Shown in pieces: positions 49,310 to 62,269 of a stretch of DNA of 64,000 bases (its first letter is position 1; each line of letters opens with the position of its first letter). This DNA comes from Doris montereyensis (taxonomy: Eukaryota > Mollusca > Gastropoda > Nudibranchia > Dorididae): positions 166,001 to 230,000 of the forward strand of contig JAXRKP010000679.1 in NCBI GenBank assembly GCA_037039925.1, written 5' to 3'. The notes below the pieces were generated by a model. The model was given only the letters and a program-made list of their open reading frames with translations. It was not told where the DNA came from and ran no database searches. The translations under genes and the position numbers were made by a program.

Positions 49310-50215
49310 TTCTAGCTTTGGAATTTTCTGTTTTGACGTCCAACTGGTAAATGTTGACACCTCTGCCATATGTGCACAAAGGGTGTAATGAGGCAGGTGC
49401 CAAGAGAAATTAAAAAACTTTTCACCCCCCAAATTTTTAAATATTTATTTTAATTTTAAATTAATCCAGATAAATATCCTTCATATGGTATTTCCGTTAC
49501 TTGTTTGTCTCATGTGTTTTCCCCCTTAATTAGCCAAGATGGCAGCCAGGCAAGGTCGCAGTCACTGAAAAAACAGTTTGGATGAATTGAATTTCCATGT
49601 TGTGGATCAAACAAATTAGAATCAGTCAAAACAGTTTGCTATGGTTTGAAATTTTTTTTCAATTTACAAGACATACCAGTAAGTCACCATAAGCAGTGAT
49701 TTTTTCTTTGTCTGTTTTGAAATTATACTTTTATTTCACTCAGTTCACTTGTCCTCCAGATGCAAATTATGGAAAAAAATGCTTATCTCAGATGATGGTG
49801 AATTAAGAAGAAACAGCAAGATGAAAGACAAGTGAAAGTGTGCAATAAAGAAATGAAAGAAGACAGGACATACTAGTCATAAGCCATGATTTCTAGCTTT
49901 GGATATTTTCTGTCTGAATGCTTTGATACAGCATTGCATTGCCATATGTGCACACAAGCCCATTGTTTCCAAATCAATTTGTAATGAGGCCTATAACAGT
50001 AGGTGGTTAAAACTCAACTATATTTGGACCTATATTTGGTTGGTTAAAACTCCAGCTAAATTTTCTAGAAATTATTTTTAAATATTTATTTTAATTTTAA
50101 ATTAATCCAGATAAATATCCTTCATATGGCTAAAACTCAGTATTTGGTTTGATTACATTTCAGCTAGATTACTTTTAGATTGTCTCATGTGTTTTCCCCC
50201 TTAATTTTCATCTTT
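49310..50215. repeat. ~600-bp imperfect tandem duplication
   Basis: Ordered shared blocks in both halves: GATTTCTAGCTTTGGA, GCCATATGTGCACA, GTAATGAGGC, TTAAATTAATCCAGATAAAT and GTCTCATGTGTTTTCCCCCT, about 570-650 bp apart. Confidence 0.8.
49785..49880 (+). repeat. Dispersed ~130-bp repeat, copy 7
   Basis: CTTATCTCAGATGATGGTGA, AACAGCAAGATGAAAGACAA, GACAGGACATACTAGT. Confidence 0.65.
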
Positions 50216-50390
50216 GCTCAGCTAACAACACAACTTTTTAATCTGCACAAATTGGATGCAAAACAAATTCTGTTAAAAACACCCACAAAAAAACACACTC
50301 ATACAATGTGAAATCAAGTTAAAAACAAACAAACCTAACACCTGAAAAAAAAAGTTGTAGTCACACCCCCTCCCCTAAAAGCAAACTTAC

Positions 50391-50578
50391 AAGTCCCGAT
50401 AACCCCATCCCACACTCAATTCCGTTTGACCAGTTTCAAAGGCGCATTTGAATCTGGATGGACATGAAATCGTTATCCTCCATCACTTCAATTGCCGCAA
50501 CCTCGAGATAAAGGTCCCAAAGTGAGAAAGCTGGAGGTGGAGAGTGTCACAGTCACAGGTCTCTCCTCTGGCCAGCCA
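50391..50578 (-). CDS. Candidate exon of unknown identity
   Basis: Minus strand, between possible acceptor catccgttcag and donor gtaagt. Coding-looking stretches appear in alternating frames: WLARGETCDCDTLHLQLSHF, then LYLEVAAIEVMEDNDFMSIQ, then FKCAFETGQTELSVGWGYRD. The switch pattern is like that of the LRIG exons. I cannot assign a family. It is not an evident LRR or LRR C-terminal cap, and its phase does not clearly join the Ig1 exon. Confidence 0.3.
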
Positions 50579-50746
50579 CTGAACGGATGCAAAATTATTT
50601 GATTGGAAGCAATGAGGAAGACTTTGGGTCAAGGGTGCTTCACATTCTGTGTGGGGGGAGGGGAAGGCTGTCCAACCTCAAATGGACGGGAAATGCACAC
50701 GGGAAGGGGAAGGGAAGAAAAGAAAGAAGAGAGAAGAAGAAGAAGA

Positions 50747-50752
<6 letters not shown>

Positions 50753-50812
<60 letters not shown>
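50753..50812. repeat. (GA)n microsatellite with (GGT)n end
   Basis: GA dinucleotides followed by GGTGGTGGT. Confidence 0.96.
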
Positions 50813-50815
<3 letters not shown>

Positions 50816-51604
50816 GGTGGTGGTGGTGGTGGTGGTGAGGAAGGGAGAGAGAGACATCCTCCATGGTCCAGGAAATTTCATTATCGTTCAATTGCCTACA
50901 AGACAGAGAATAACAAAGAAAAATAACAGTAAGTCAACACCGTAAAATTGAACAATATCATGACAACTACTACTAGTTACTACTACTGGATTTCACAAAT
51001 CTTACACTACTACTCTTGTCTGTTCTCTCCAGCAAGAAATTATACTTTTATTTCACTCAGAATTAAAACAATTTCTTTTTCCTTTTTCTCCAATACCATT
51101 TCAAAACAAGAATAGAAGAACAGCAAATTATGGAAAAAAATGATGATGATGATGATAAAGATGATGATGATGATGATGAATGAAGCAAAAGTCCAAACTA
51201 AAATCGGAGAGAGAGAGAGAAGACCCATGTGATGAAGAGAGGGAACGACAGAACAAGGATCGAGGGAAGCCAGGATTCGAGGTTCAAGTTAAAACTGAGA
51301 TCAAAGAATTGCAAGCAAAAGTTGCATCAAAAACGTTTATAGGTAGGGAGAGAAAGAAAAGAGAGAAAAATAAAGAAGAGAAAGAAAGTAAGAGAGAGAA
51401 AGAAAAAGAAGAGAGAGAGAGAGAGAGAGAGACAACGCTGGTCAGACTGAAGAGAGAGAGAGTAAGAGAGAGAAATATAGAATTATTATCATAGAGTAGA
51501 CGGATGGGAGAGAGATCGAGACTTTCCTAGTTGAACAGTGGGGTTGGTGAAGCCATATTATATTTAATTGAGCCACAGAGAGAGTAAGAGAGAGAGAGAG
51601 AGTA

Positions 51605-51637
<33 letters not shown>

Positions 51638-51980
51638 GACCTATCGGGAGTCACGTTTTTTCAGAATCGCAGAAATGGGGTTCAGTCTATTTATTCATTT
51701 TTGTTGTTGTCTTTTGAAGGAACGGCAGTCAGCTTTTTCCAATGTGTCTTTCATTGGACGGCAGCCAAGCTTATAGCACTATGGGTTTCCTTTTAGGACA
51801 GCAGTTGACTTAGCAACTGGTTTGACAATGAACGTCGCGACTCCAGACCAACACCAACTGGTCTATGAATGAGTTTCGAATGAGATCAATTGGCCTGATC
51901 GAGGCTGATCAAGGCTATGGAACCATTGCTTTGAAATCGACGCTGAAAAGACGCACAGCTAAACAGGATGCTATGATCAA

Positions 51981-51982
<2 letters not shown>

Positions 51983-52027
<45 letters not shown>
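51983..52027. repeat. (GT)n microsatellite
   Basis: About 22 dinucleotides. Confidence 0.97.
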
Positions 52028-52029
<2 letters not shown>

Positions 52030-52719
52030 TGTTTACAACGAACGGCAGGTTTTATGCTTTCTTCCTTGAAAGTATATTGATTTGCACCAAACTGGAAACT
52101 GACATCAAAATGCCATTAAATGTGACTTTGATCTTTCAATTTCTGTTCTCATTTAATTTAACCTCTCCAGTTCTATGATGAGACAGCTCCTTTACGAAGG
52201 CTGACAATATTAGTTTCCCTCTCTCCAGTAGTGGAAGTCCTACTTCTTTCCTTTAAATCATTCACACGTCTACCACTGGCATCTTGCTGTTTCCTCTTCA
52301 ATTCTTCCTCCGATCACCGTAGAAGAAACCCTCGTTGAAAGGACAATTAACAGACTCGTGCGAATTAGAAACTAAAATCCTGGTTAACAAAACATGACCC
52401 CATTCACAGAACTTTTACACCGGAAGTGAACTAAAGCATGTGGCGTTTTCTTCTTCCGGTTTGACCGACGTCTCGTAAATATACTCTTGCATTCTCAAGG
52501 CAAAAAGCGGTAGTAGCCATGCATGAGACAAGTGTGCCATCAATAACGTTTTCCAGAACAGAACCGCGCACGTTAAAGGCATGTTTTCTATCAAGGCCAC
52601 TATCAAAAGGTGAGTGTAAACTATGCTAGCCAATTGATTTTCTTCTGTCAGATAACATCACAATTTTAATCCTTCTCTCCGTCTGTCTCTCTCTCTCTCT
52701 CTTTCTCTCCCTCTCTCGT

Positions 52720-52724
<5 letters not shown>

Positions 52725-52757
<33 letters not shown>
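52725..52757. repeat. (CA)n microsatellite
   Basis: About 16 dinucleotides, preceded by a CT-rich stretch. Confidence 0.95.
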
Positions 52758-53099
52758 CAAGCGTCTCTAGAATGGTCCAATTTTCAAATAAAAACCTTCA
52801 AACAAACTAATGCCATTAATCCTCGCAATACACCACCTAAATTTTCCTCAATTCTTACTTATTTTCTAATGAAACACACACACACACAACAAACCCCATA
52901 CACCATTATACAACATTTCCGGACTGTTCCCCCCCTCCCTTCCCCTTCCTCTCCTCTCCTTTCCCACCCCTCTCTGAGAGAGACGCAGATGGCAATGTGT
53001 GTCACATAACCTTTGATCATCAATCGGAGAGAGGAGGTCGTTTCCGAACATTCTCTCTCACAGGAAACGTTCATCCATCTCTTTAGGACAGCTCCCTGA

Positions 53100-53370
53100 C
53101 ATGCCAGGTGAGATGGCAGTTTGATGTGAAGCTCCGACTTCCGGCAAGACCATGCGCTTGCGCAAACTCCGATGTTTGGCTCAGAAACGGCCAGAGTCGC
53201 CTAGGGCCGTCCCAGTGTTTCGCCACCCGTGGCGGAGCAGTTGCTCGACGAACTTTGGGCACATATGTCACACCCAGGCGTCGTGTACAGGCAGAGCGAC
53301 GCAATCTTGGCATGCCTGCCCTGCAATATCGGGACATCGACGACAATCAGGGTAAACTGGATCTGTGTTG
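53100..53370. other. GC-rich island with open frames, unidentified
   Basis: Locally rich in CG dinucleotides compared with its surroundings, with overlapping frames of 60-90 residues on both strands. No domain or motif is recognisable and no splice context is convincing. Could be a decayed transposon coding segment or a regulatory island. Confidence 0.25.
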
Positions 53371-53612
53371 ATATTTATACTCAATGTTTTCACTTCCTGT
53401 TTACTTCTTCATGAAGTTGATACGGGGTACTTTTTCTGTTTGTGTATGTACGAATATGTGTGCTTTTTCTCTTTTGTTTTGTTGTTCTTTTTTTTCTTAT
53501 TATCAGAAAATAATCTGAGTTTGGATAAGAATCGGTCGGAATAATGCCTTTCTTAAGTCATCTTACAATATACAATGGGGGGGAGAGATAGAGGGAGGGA
53601 GAGAGAGGGAGG

Positions 53613-53621
<9 letters not shown>

Positions 53622-53690
<69 letters not shown>
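53622..53690. repeat. (GA)n microsatellite
   Basis: Near-pure GA run. Confidence 0.96.
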
Positions 53691-53693
<3 letters not shown>

Positions 53694-53756
53694 CAAAGAG
53701 AGGGGCAAACAGACAGAGAGACAGACATAAAGTGTGTGAGTAAAGTGTGTGTATGT

Positions 53757-53951
<195 letters not shown>

Positions 53952-54436
53952 GGGGGAGGAGGGCAGACGACTGCATCAGTGGAAATAAATAACCTATTGA
54001 TTTGAGTTCTATATAATACTAACAAAGATGGGGGAGCAAAACGTAGAATAGTAGCATTTCCCAATAGTGACACCCCTCCAACTCTCTCTTCATTTCCCAA
54101 CACCACACAGAAGATACCAGAGGAAATACAGAAGTGGGGGAGAAAACCTTCACGGAGATAGGAGAATAACAAGAAGATGTCTGTCATGTCAGCCACGGAG
54201 AAAGAAGAATTCTGTCAAAATCACATCCAACTGTGGTGAACCCCTAACAAAATAGTAGAGGATTTGGGGGTATGGGGAGGGAGGGGAGGGAGGGGAGAGA
54301 GAGGGATACCTCTCAACGAATGTTAGGCATACACAGGGATGAAGGAAAAATAGTCATTAATCGAAGATAGACAAAAAGCCCCAGGCTGAGTTGTCGGTAT
54401 GTGTATAATATAGTCGTTATGAAGTGAACATTAATT

Positions 54437-54601
<165 letters not shown>

Positions 54602-55726
54602 TTCGTAGACTTAGAGGAAAAGGGAGAGAGGGGCGTACGAGATACTGAAAGATACAGTGAGAGAAGGAATGGGGGTGAGAAAAAGATATAAAGAAAGGTA
54701 GAGAGAAGTGTAAGACAAGACACCATCGATATGAGGTCGATAGAAGACCTAAATAGATACTGCCGACGGTTGCGCGAAGAGGGCATCTTGACATGAAAAG
54801 CCAAGGAACGGTGAAGATTTACAAGTTGGCTATTGCCTAAGTGTATAGTAATTCCCTCTACTACATCAAACTGAGTTGCTTGCTTGCTTTTTCAAATATA
54901 TGCCTTACTGGAAGCTCTGAGAAAAGAGGTCACGGATTGTTTGGGCATTAAAAAAAAGAATTAGATAAAGAGAGAGATATTTAGGTATAGAGATAGATAG
55001 TTAGATATACACAGAGAGATAGCAAGATATACACAGATAGATAGTAAGATAGACAGAGAGAGATAGTTAGATAGATATATATAGAGAGATTTAAATGAAG
55101 AGATAATGTCGAGACTGATCAGGTTTGTGAGTGCTCTTTAGTGTGTGTGTGTGTGTACAAATGTGTCTTGCCGCTGAAAAGAGAAAGGGTGTGGGATGGG
55201 ATCGCAGATGGGTCATGTCTACACTTTAATAACACACTATCAGACGCACGTGGTGAATCCTACAACGCCTATTGGTCAATCCAAAAGCTAAACTTACGGT
55301 GTCCACGTGTCGATTTCGTCCACCACACGAACTTAAGTCAGGAAGTCGGAACCGTTTCATTTCCTGTGTCTTTTCTTCAGTGTTACACATTATTCGTCTC
55401 ACCTTCCGTAAATTAAAAAAATAATGATAAAAAAGCCGTCTAGACAGTTACTACATTTACTGCAAGGTTTCTTCCGTGTACGTGTCTTTATATATTTGTG
55501 CGTTCACCGTTGGCTGACAATATTTAAACGGCCATAGAACACACATTGATAAGACCTGTCGTTCAGTCGTTTTCAATAGCGCTGTGATATCAAGGATTAC
55601 TTGACCTTTCACCGTATCCCGTGCAAAGTACAAGGCCCTTCACACCTTTTGGCTTGGGTACCGACACCATAGGCGCGGTTTCCATCAGCCTTCATGTCAA
55701 TGGCGGGAGAGACACAGAGTGAGAGA

Positions 55727-55746
55727 AAGAGAGAGAGAGAGAGAGT

Positions 55747-55834
<88 letters not shown>
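55727..55834. repeat. (GA)n microsatellite
   Basis: About 105 bp of GA with two GTGA interruptions at the left. Confidence 0.97.
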
Positions 55835-55838
<4 letters not shown>

Positions 55839-55839
55839 G

Positions 55840-56256
55840 GGAGGGGGGGGGCTTCTAATGTGTAGAAAATGGGAAGAACGGGACAGCAGTATGATACAGC
55901 ACTTAACTAGATCTAGACCATATCAAATGAATAAACATTCATAATAATAATACATCAACCCACGTATAGAAACATTTCCCCCATGTCTCTAGGTTTTGGA
56001 TAGATCTAAAAAAAACAACAAGACCCCAACAAATCAGCCGATCAAATCTGATTACAAAACAAAAGCGTTGTCTCATTAACGGTTGCAATGTTCGTCTTTG
56101 ACCGCTATGTCTAGTAAATAAGACACATTTCCAAGACATTCACACATTTCTCCTCCCTCTCAGCAGACATGATTCATTGATATAACTACACGTACATGTA
56201 CTACAAAGTAACGCCTTTACACGTGAAACTCAAAAACACCTAGGGTCATGTGATGG

Positions 56257-56303
<47 letters not shown>

Positions 56304-57300
56304 CAGCCGCGTTATTATATTTCACTGAATGAGTATTTCATTTCGAAGCCCGTTAAAGTAAGGTAAACTAAAATACAAAGACATTATACACGTTAAAAAA
56401 AACAACTAAAACAAAACAAGCCAGAACCTATAGAATTCTTTTGAACCACCACACTTTCTCAGCAACAACTATACCGTACATCTTTTTCTAATACATTGTA
56501 ATGTAGGAACAACGAAAGGTTATTATAGCTACAGCCTGATCACCTCGTCGACTCCACACCACCAGCCCCCGCCCGTCTCCTTGGTCGTATGAATGGAGTG
56601 AAAGGCTACCCAACCCTACAAGACAACGTTATTGCCCTGGCTATTGCTATCTGCTACAGCGTCCCGACCACGTTCTTTTGACAAGACCCAAAACCCAATC
56701 TCCCTCACCCAACGTGGTCAGTTTGACCAGAGGCTTGTCAAAAAGAGCCCGGGGGGTTTACACTTGAAAGACGGACACCGGACACCTGTGTTGAACGGAT
56801 TGCCACGCCGCAGACGATGGCCTTAAAGTAAACAAAAATTAACAACTTCTGTCTCCGCCGAGCTTAGCTTACGATACTCGTCTTCGCGGATAATGCGGGC
56901 GAGGGCGAATTATTCTTGCCTCGCTTTCATTCACCGTTGACAATGCAGTAGAATTTCAAACCAACTGCCAAGTTTCTATCACTTTCATTCACCGTTGACA
57001 ATTTCAAACCAACTGCCATGTTGCTATCACTACTATAACTGTGTTGGGTTGAACATAATATAATGAACAAGGCTCATATTATAAATTTAAAGTCTTTTCA
57101 GTAATTGTGCTAAGACTGTTTGGAAAGCGATTTCAAGAACACTCAGTTGAATTAAGATTATACACCTTCCTCTTTTAAACACAACAACATTGTGCATTCC
57201 TCTTCATCGAATCTTCATTCTATCAGGTGACATATGTATTATAAATGAAATGCCCACTACTAAAACGAAGTTGTTTTCTCATCGCCATTTGACGTTTCTT
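55840..57300. other. Non-coding stretch
   Basis: No supported gene. Contains a short (TA)n(CA)n run at 56262-56303 and a ~56-bp duplication at about 56925-57030 (CATTCACCGTTGACAAT twice). Confidence 0.4.
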
Positions 57301-57304
57301 CTGA

Positions 57305-57440
57305 TAGAATTTCAAATCACTGCATCATCATATATGCGGTGATCTCAGAGTGAGTTTTAAGTAAAGCAGCAACATGAAAGACACTGTAAATATGAGTGAA
57401 ACGAAAGAAATAGTATCTACATATAGCACCTGCCTGTTCA
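57305..57440 (+). repeat. Dispersed ~130-bp repeat, copy 8
   Basis: ATATGCGGTGATCTCAGAGT, AAGCAGCAACATGAAAGACA, ATAGCACCTGCC. Confidence 0.65.
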
Positions 57441-58664
57441 TAAGATTGATTGATGCAGAAAGACTTGAAATGATCACACAAGTTACATTAGCATGATGAT
57501 GTGAAGGCAATCAAAGATTTACACAGGCCCCAAACGTCATGATCAATGAGAACAAGATGAACAACTAGTTACTGGATGTACTGTAGAAGCTAATTACCAA
57601 CAGATGGTGCAATGAAAGGTGGAATAGCATTTGCTGCCCACTTTCTGCATCAAAAAGGCTGAGATCAAACACTGGCGTCTCAGTATGACTGATTAATGGT
57701 AATGGCGTTCTGATTCACTCTTTGACTTCAGGCCATGGCGAGATACGCCAGAAAATGCAAGGCCATACTTTGAGCAAGTGTTTGTTGTTATGGTAATAGA
57801 TTCTATCTCACATCACATTAATACAATTCTTTTAAAATCAAAATTCGATTAACCCTGTCTCTGAATTCATAATCATGACCAACAACAGGAAAATTCAGTT
57901 AAATAAGTAAGTCAACAAACTCAAGTGACCCTTTTATAAAAAAATGACAGAACAATTATGAAGAAGGGGAAAAAATTGCGAATGGTTTACCTGTGGTAAA
58001 TTCAAGACACAGCCATAATTATTTAAGTAGTGGGCACGTCTTTATCACATAATTGACTTTTCCATTCTAATTAAAAAGCTCACAAGATGGCATTCTCCTG
58101 ATTCAAAGCAATGAGTGATCTAAGTGGAAAATCTCTGACAGGTTCTCACCAATGATGTGACGATAATGTTTGAAACTGATTTGTAAAAATATGACAAAAG
58201 CTGACAAAACACAAAGAACAGAGCATACATGAACAGATTTAATAAAGAATCTGTTAGATGGCCTCAACATAATCCACATTTATAATTATTAATTTTCCAA
58301 CTGAATAACATTGTTTTTTTCTACATCTCTATCTTTCACAGTTGAACTCTGTTATAAATCATTTTACAAACAGTGGACTAGATTAGGAGAAGTGTGTCAT
58401 TCCCATCCCACAGAGAATAATATCTAATTGATATTGGATCTAAATGAAATATATGAGAAAACGACCAAACCTGTTAGGACTTAAAATCGTGGTTCAGACA
58501 CTGGCATACACATAGCTAAAGGTCTCAACACTATTCATATCACAGTAGTATGGTCTAATTGTCAGACTCCTTTAAAATGCTTGAGAACCTAATACATTTA
58601 GTTAAAAAACGAAACAAAAAAATAACCTCAGGGGAAAGAAACAGGAAGTTGGAGAGATTATATT

Positions 58665-58815
58665 TGGTTTTGTTTATTTCATTGCAATGTACCCTGTCCA
58701 CTGTATATATATATGTGGTGATCTAGACTTAGAGTGAAATCGCCTTACAATGAACAAAACAACCCACCTTAACACAGTAAAAGGAGAGAAGATGAACCTG
58801 CCAGTACCACCCAGA
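58665..58815 (+). repeat. Dispersed ~130-bp repeat, copy 9
   Basis: TTTATTTCATTGCAATGTAC, CCTGTCCACTG, GTGGTGATCTAGACTTAGAG, CCTGCCAGTACCACCC. Confidence 0.7.
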
Positions 58816-58917
58816 GAAAGAAATGAAATCAATATCATACACCTCAAGCTGTGATCAACGTATTTAAAAAAAGGATGTTTCATTAAAAAATAATGAAGAC
58901 AACAATTGCAGCGAATG

Positions 58918-59055
58918 AAAGTTTGTTTTGTTTCATTGGATTTTTACTCTATCCATGATAAGTGGTAATCTTAAGGTGAATGAAGAAAACCCAGCAAGCT
59001 GAAAGACAAGTGAAAGTATAAAAGGAAGAAAGAAGTGCTGTAACCACCACTCTAA
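58918..59055 (+). repeat. Dispersed ~130-bp repeat, copy 10
   Basis: GTTTCATTGGATTTTTACTC, GTGGTAATCTTAAGGTGAAT, AGCTGAAAGACAAGTGAAAG; about 110 bp after copy 9. Confidence 0.7.
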
Positions 59056-59194
59056 GTAAATGAAGGAGCATTTTTTTATATTATAGTTTCAGAGCTACGG
59101 CAATCAAAGGAGGAAAGCAAGGACAAAAAAACTTGAAAAAAAAACAACAACATAAATCAACAATGCTCACAACTATGGATGATGTGGAAAAATT

Positions 59195-59230
59195 GCCTTC
59201 TTCGGACAATAAAGATTATTATTATAAAAA
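59195..59230 (+). mobile_element. Retroelement 3' tail
   Basis: CTTCTTCGGACAATAAAGAT followed by (TTA)n, a common non-LTR terminus; no coding part visible. Confidence 0.4.
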
Positions 59231-59729
59231 GAAAAGCCCTGGCCCATGAAAACATCATCTGCATTTTAAAATGTGTGAGTAGAGAGACGTATAAGACCTA
59301 CTTTAATCAGATAAAGGTTTGTTATAAAAGGATCAGATAGAAGAAATTAGTGGGAGCGCATATGAAATAATTCATTAGTGGACAGTTGTTTTTTTCTTTT
59401 AACATTGACCTCTTTTATAAGAATAGGATTATGTATGGTTTGTAATTATGTTCAAAGCAACATCTGACATGAAACATAACAGAAACTTACAAGTATTCAA
59501 GATCGCAAGTCCTTTTAAATCAACCGCCTGATTTCCGTTATTCCATTTGACTGCAACTCACTGCAAAAGAAAAAGATTGACATCTGTGTAAGCAAGGTGA
59601 TTTGAACTTGAAAGACATAAATTAATGTAAGAGATGTCCATGATAAAAAATAAATAACAATACAAAATAAATAACAATACAAAGCGCACCGGTATTGTTG
59701 AAAATGATACACATTCTTTCTATTTGATT

Positions 59730-60000
59730 TACCTACATCCAAAACTAAGGTGATCTCCTGGGGTTTTGTAGGATTTTTTTATTTTGCTTGACTGCCCTAT
59801 AAACAGCCAAAAGATCTTTAACTTTGCACAGAGTATTGTGATATATATGGACATGGGACCTCCTTTTTATCGTCCGTCTTCCATGGGATTAGGTGTCGAT
59901 CCACTTACCTAAATTAGGAGCAGATTTATGTTGTCAATCATCGTCGCGGTTCAACCCAAACTTTTTGGTTGAGAGGCTGTCTACCAAGCCCCCCTCCACA
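59730..60000 (+). mobile_element. Dispersed repeat, copy B
   Basis: Counterpart of 40085-40450: TTGACTGCCCTATAAACAGC, TTAACTTTGCACAG, GGGATTAGGTGTCGATCCAC and TTTTTGGTTGAGAGGC in the same order. Confidence 0.65.
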
Positions 60001-60009
60001 TAAACACTC

Positions 60010-61990
60010 TAAAATCCACCCCCACACACACAATATTTTTCATAGATTGACAATCACGATAACAACACATAACAAACAAAAAAGAAAAAAGTAATAAATA
60101 AGAAACCTTTCCCCTGACACATCATCAAGATCAACCAGTATTACTGCTGCATGTTTAGAATTCCATTGTCTTGATACACGCTCAAATCTATCCTGTTAAA
60201 TATAATTATTTTACAATCAGCTAGTAAAGACAAAATGCAACACTGCCATATCAGCAAACTTTCTGCTCATAGAAACCGACCGTCCTTAAATCAACTGATT
60301 TTTCATAGAATGACAGGTTTCTGCTACAATTATATCCATGAAAATTCCTTCGTGAAACATGTATTTCGATGTGATGGACCCATTATTTAGAACATTACTG
60401 AGGAATACCACATGAACAAGAAGGCAGACAGGAATCAAATTACACAGAATGAGTATGTAGTTAGGCACATACAAGGGACAGAATTGAGATAAAAAGTTGG
60501 GACTGAAAAAGAACAGAGCTTGCTTTCAGTTGCAGATGTTCCAAGGAACTGTGTGATGAGACGGATTTGGTCATTTCAAAGTCTGACATGATGTTTACCT
60601 CGAGACAATAGACATGGAACATAAGCATTTGATATGTCACTAACAACGGACAGTGTGATATGTATAGGATTGGAACTGACAACCCAAAGTGACTTACTTC
60701 TGTTTATTTATTTATATTGACAATGTTCCCACATATATGCAACTTGGAGAAAAGTTCACTCTAATTTGCATCATAATTTCCACAATACTGAATAGAACCT
60801 GAACAAATTTGCCTTGAACAAAGCATTATCACAATCCCTGAAGGTTGAAATCCTCCCCCCACACCTTCAAACCCAAGGTTTAAACCCTCCGGTATATCAT
60901 CCCAACAGCTGTGCAATGACAGTGCCTTCCAAAGATCAATTTTTTAATTTACAGCCCCTGACAATATTAACAAAGAATAAATGGCTGCTGTTTGGAGTTT
61001 TCAGACGTGACTCGGTAGTTCTAGATGGATAATTGTGCTGGGAAAAAGATTTACTGGTAATTTTTGTGATATTCACTCATCATTAAATTTTGTTCACTGG
61101 TGGAATTGAAATACTGTGCCCTGTCCAGAAACCCCTCCCCAGTATAACATACTATGATACACTAAATAGAAGCCATTTAAACCATGAGCAACAGTTTTGA
61201 TGATAACATCACTGATCAAAGGTTTTAAATCTGAGATTATCACTGCCTGAAATATTTTTCTTCAGTGCCTGAAATATTTTTCTTCAATGTCTATCTACAG
61301 CAGATATTTGCCATAGATACTACCCTTAGTTCTACCTTTTTCTAAAACGTTTTCAGCAGCTCTTGGTCCATTACCTTTAACATCACAAAATATTTTCAAA
61401 GAGTGTGTGATCCTGAAACACATCTTTTTGTTAATACTCCGTAAAGTTATCATAATGTCTATTAGTGTACATGAATCGAGCATGGCAAAGTACATTTAGC
61501 AAGTCAAAGAAACAAAGCTATTATCCCTGTTTCTATATTATTTAACAGACAAACAGATTCAACATCACAAAGGCCACTCAGTGATCTTTCCCAGGCGTAA
61601 CTATCTCAAGAAAAGTTGGTGCACATACAGGCCTTGGGGAAGTGAGGAAAACTACTGATCAAGAGTGACACTGTCGACCATGAACACCCGTGACTTCACA
61701 GTCATAAGTCTGTCTATGATTAAGAAGTGACTAGATCCCAACAATCAGTTATTATAATATTTTTGTGGACGTTGAAAAGAGACAGTGGAAATTTTAAACG
61801 TCATATTTTTAGCTCAGCTGATAATTATGAAGCATCACAACAGAGACAGGGAATCACATATTATATCAGTGATTGAGTTGCTTTATCTTTATTCCGACAC
61901 GTAGCAAAGCACTTTCCAAGATAGTGGGAATCTGAAATGACCACTAAATAATTTAAATAAAATTGATGCAATGTTCAAAAAGTTAATAGT
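60010..61990. other. Non-coding stretch
   Basis: A few minus-strand stretches look faintly coding (for example GNGPRAAENVLEKGRTKG near 61340-61380) but none has a recognisable family or matched splice phase. I see no supported gene. Confidence 0.35.
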
Positions 61991-61992
61991 TA

Positions 61993-62265
61993 AGCTCCTT
62001 CAAGGCCGTTACAGTCCACAGAGTCAGAGCTTATAACCAAGTCCCAATAGCGTGAAGTGGAACATGATAATAATCACTTTCTGATCAGGTTCCTACTCTC
62101 AAGCTAGTGCTAGTACCTATTTGCACCTGCGTAGAATGAGGAAAATGTGTGTTGAATGTCTTTCCCAAAGAACACAACATCGGACCTAGCTTTGCTAGGA
62201 TTTTTTGTCGGGACCTCATGATCCCCAATCCGAAGCTAACGGCTTGCCCACCGATGCAATTTTCA
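61993..62265 (-). mobile_element. tRNA-headed SINE, second copy
   Basis: Reverse complement of the family at 40805-41100: GGATTGGGGATCATGAGGTC, TAGCAAAGCTAGGTCCGATG, GGGAAAGACATTCAACACAC and GGCCTTGAAGGAGCTT. The box B region is more decayed. Confidence 0.85.
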
Positions 62266-62269
62266 TGGC

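Noticed and set aside
59491..59560. A minus-strand internal exon joining the candidate first exon
   Set aside because: Splice-like borders exist but every phase that joins MGYST gives an early stop.
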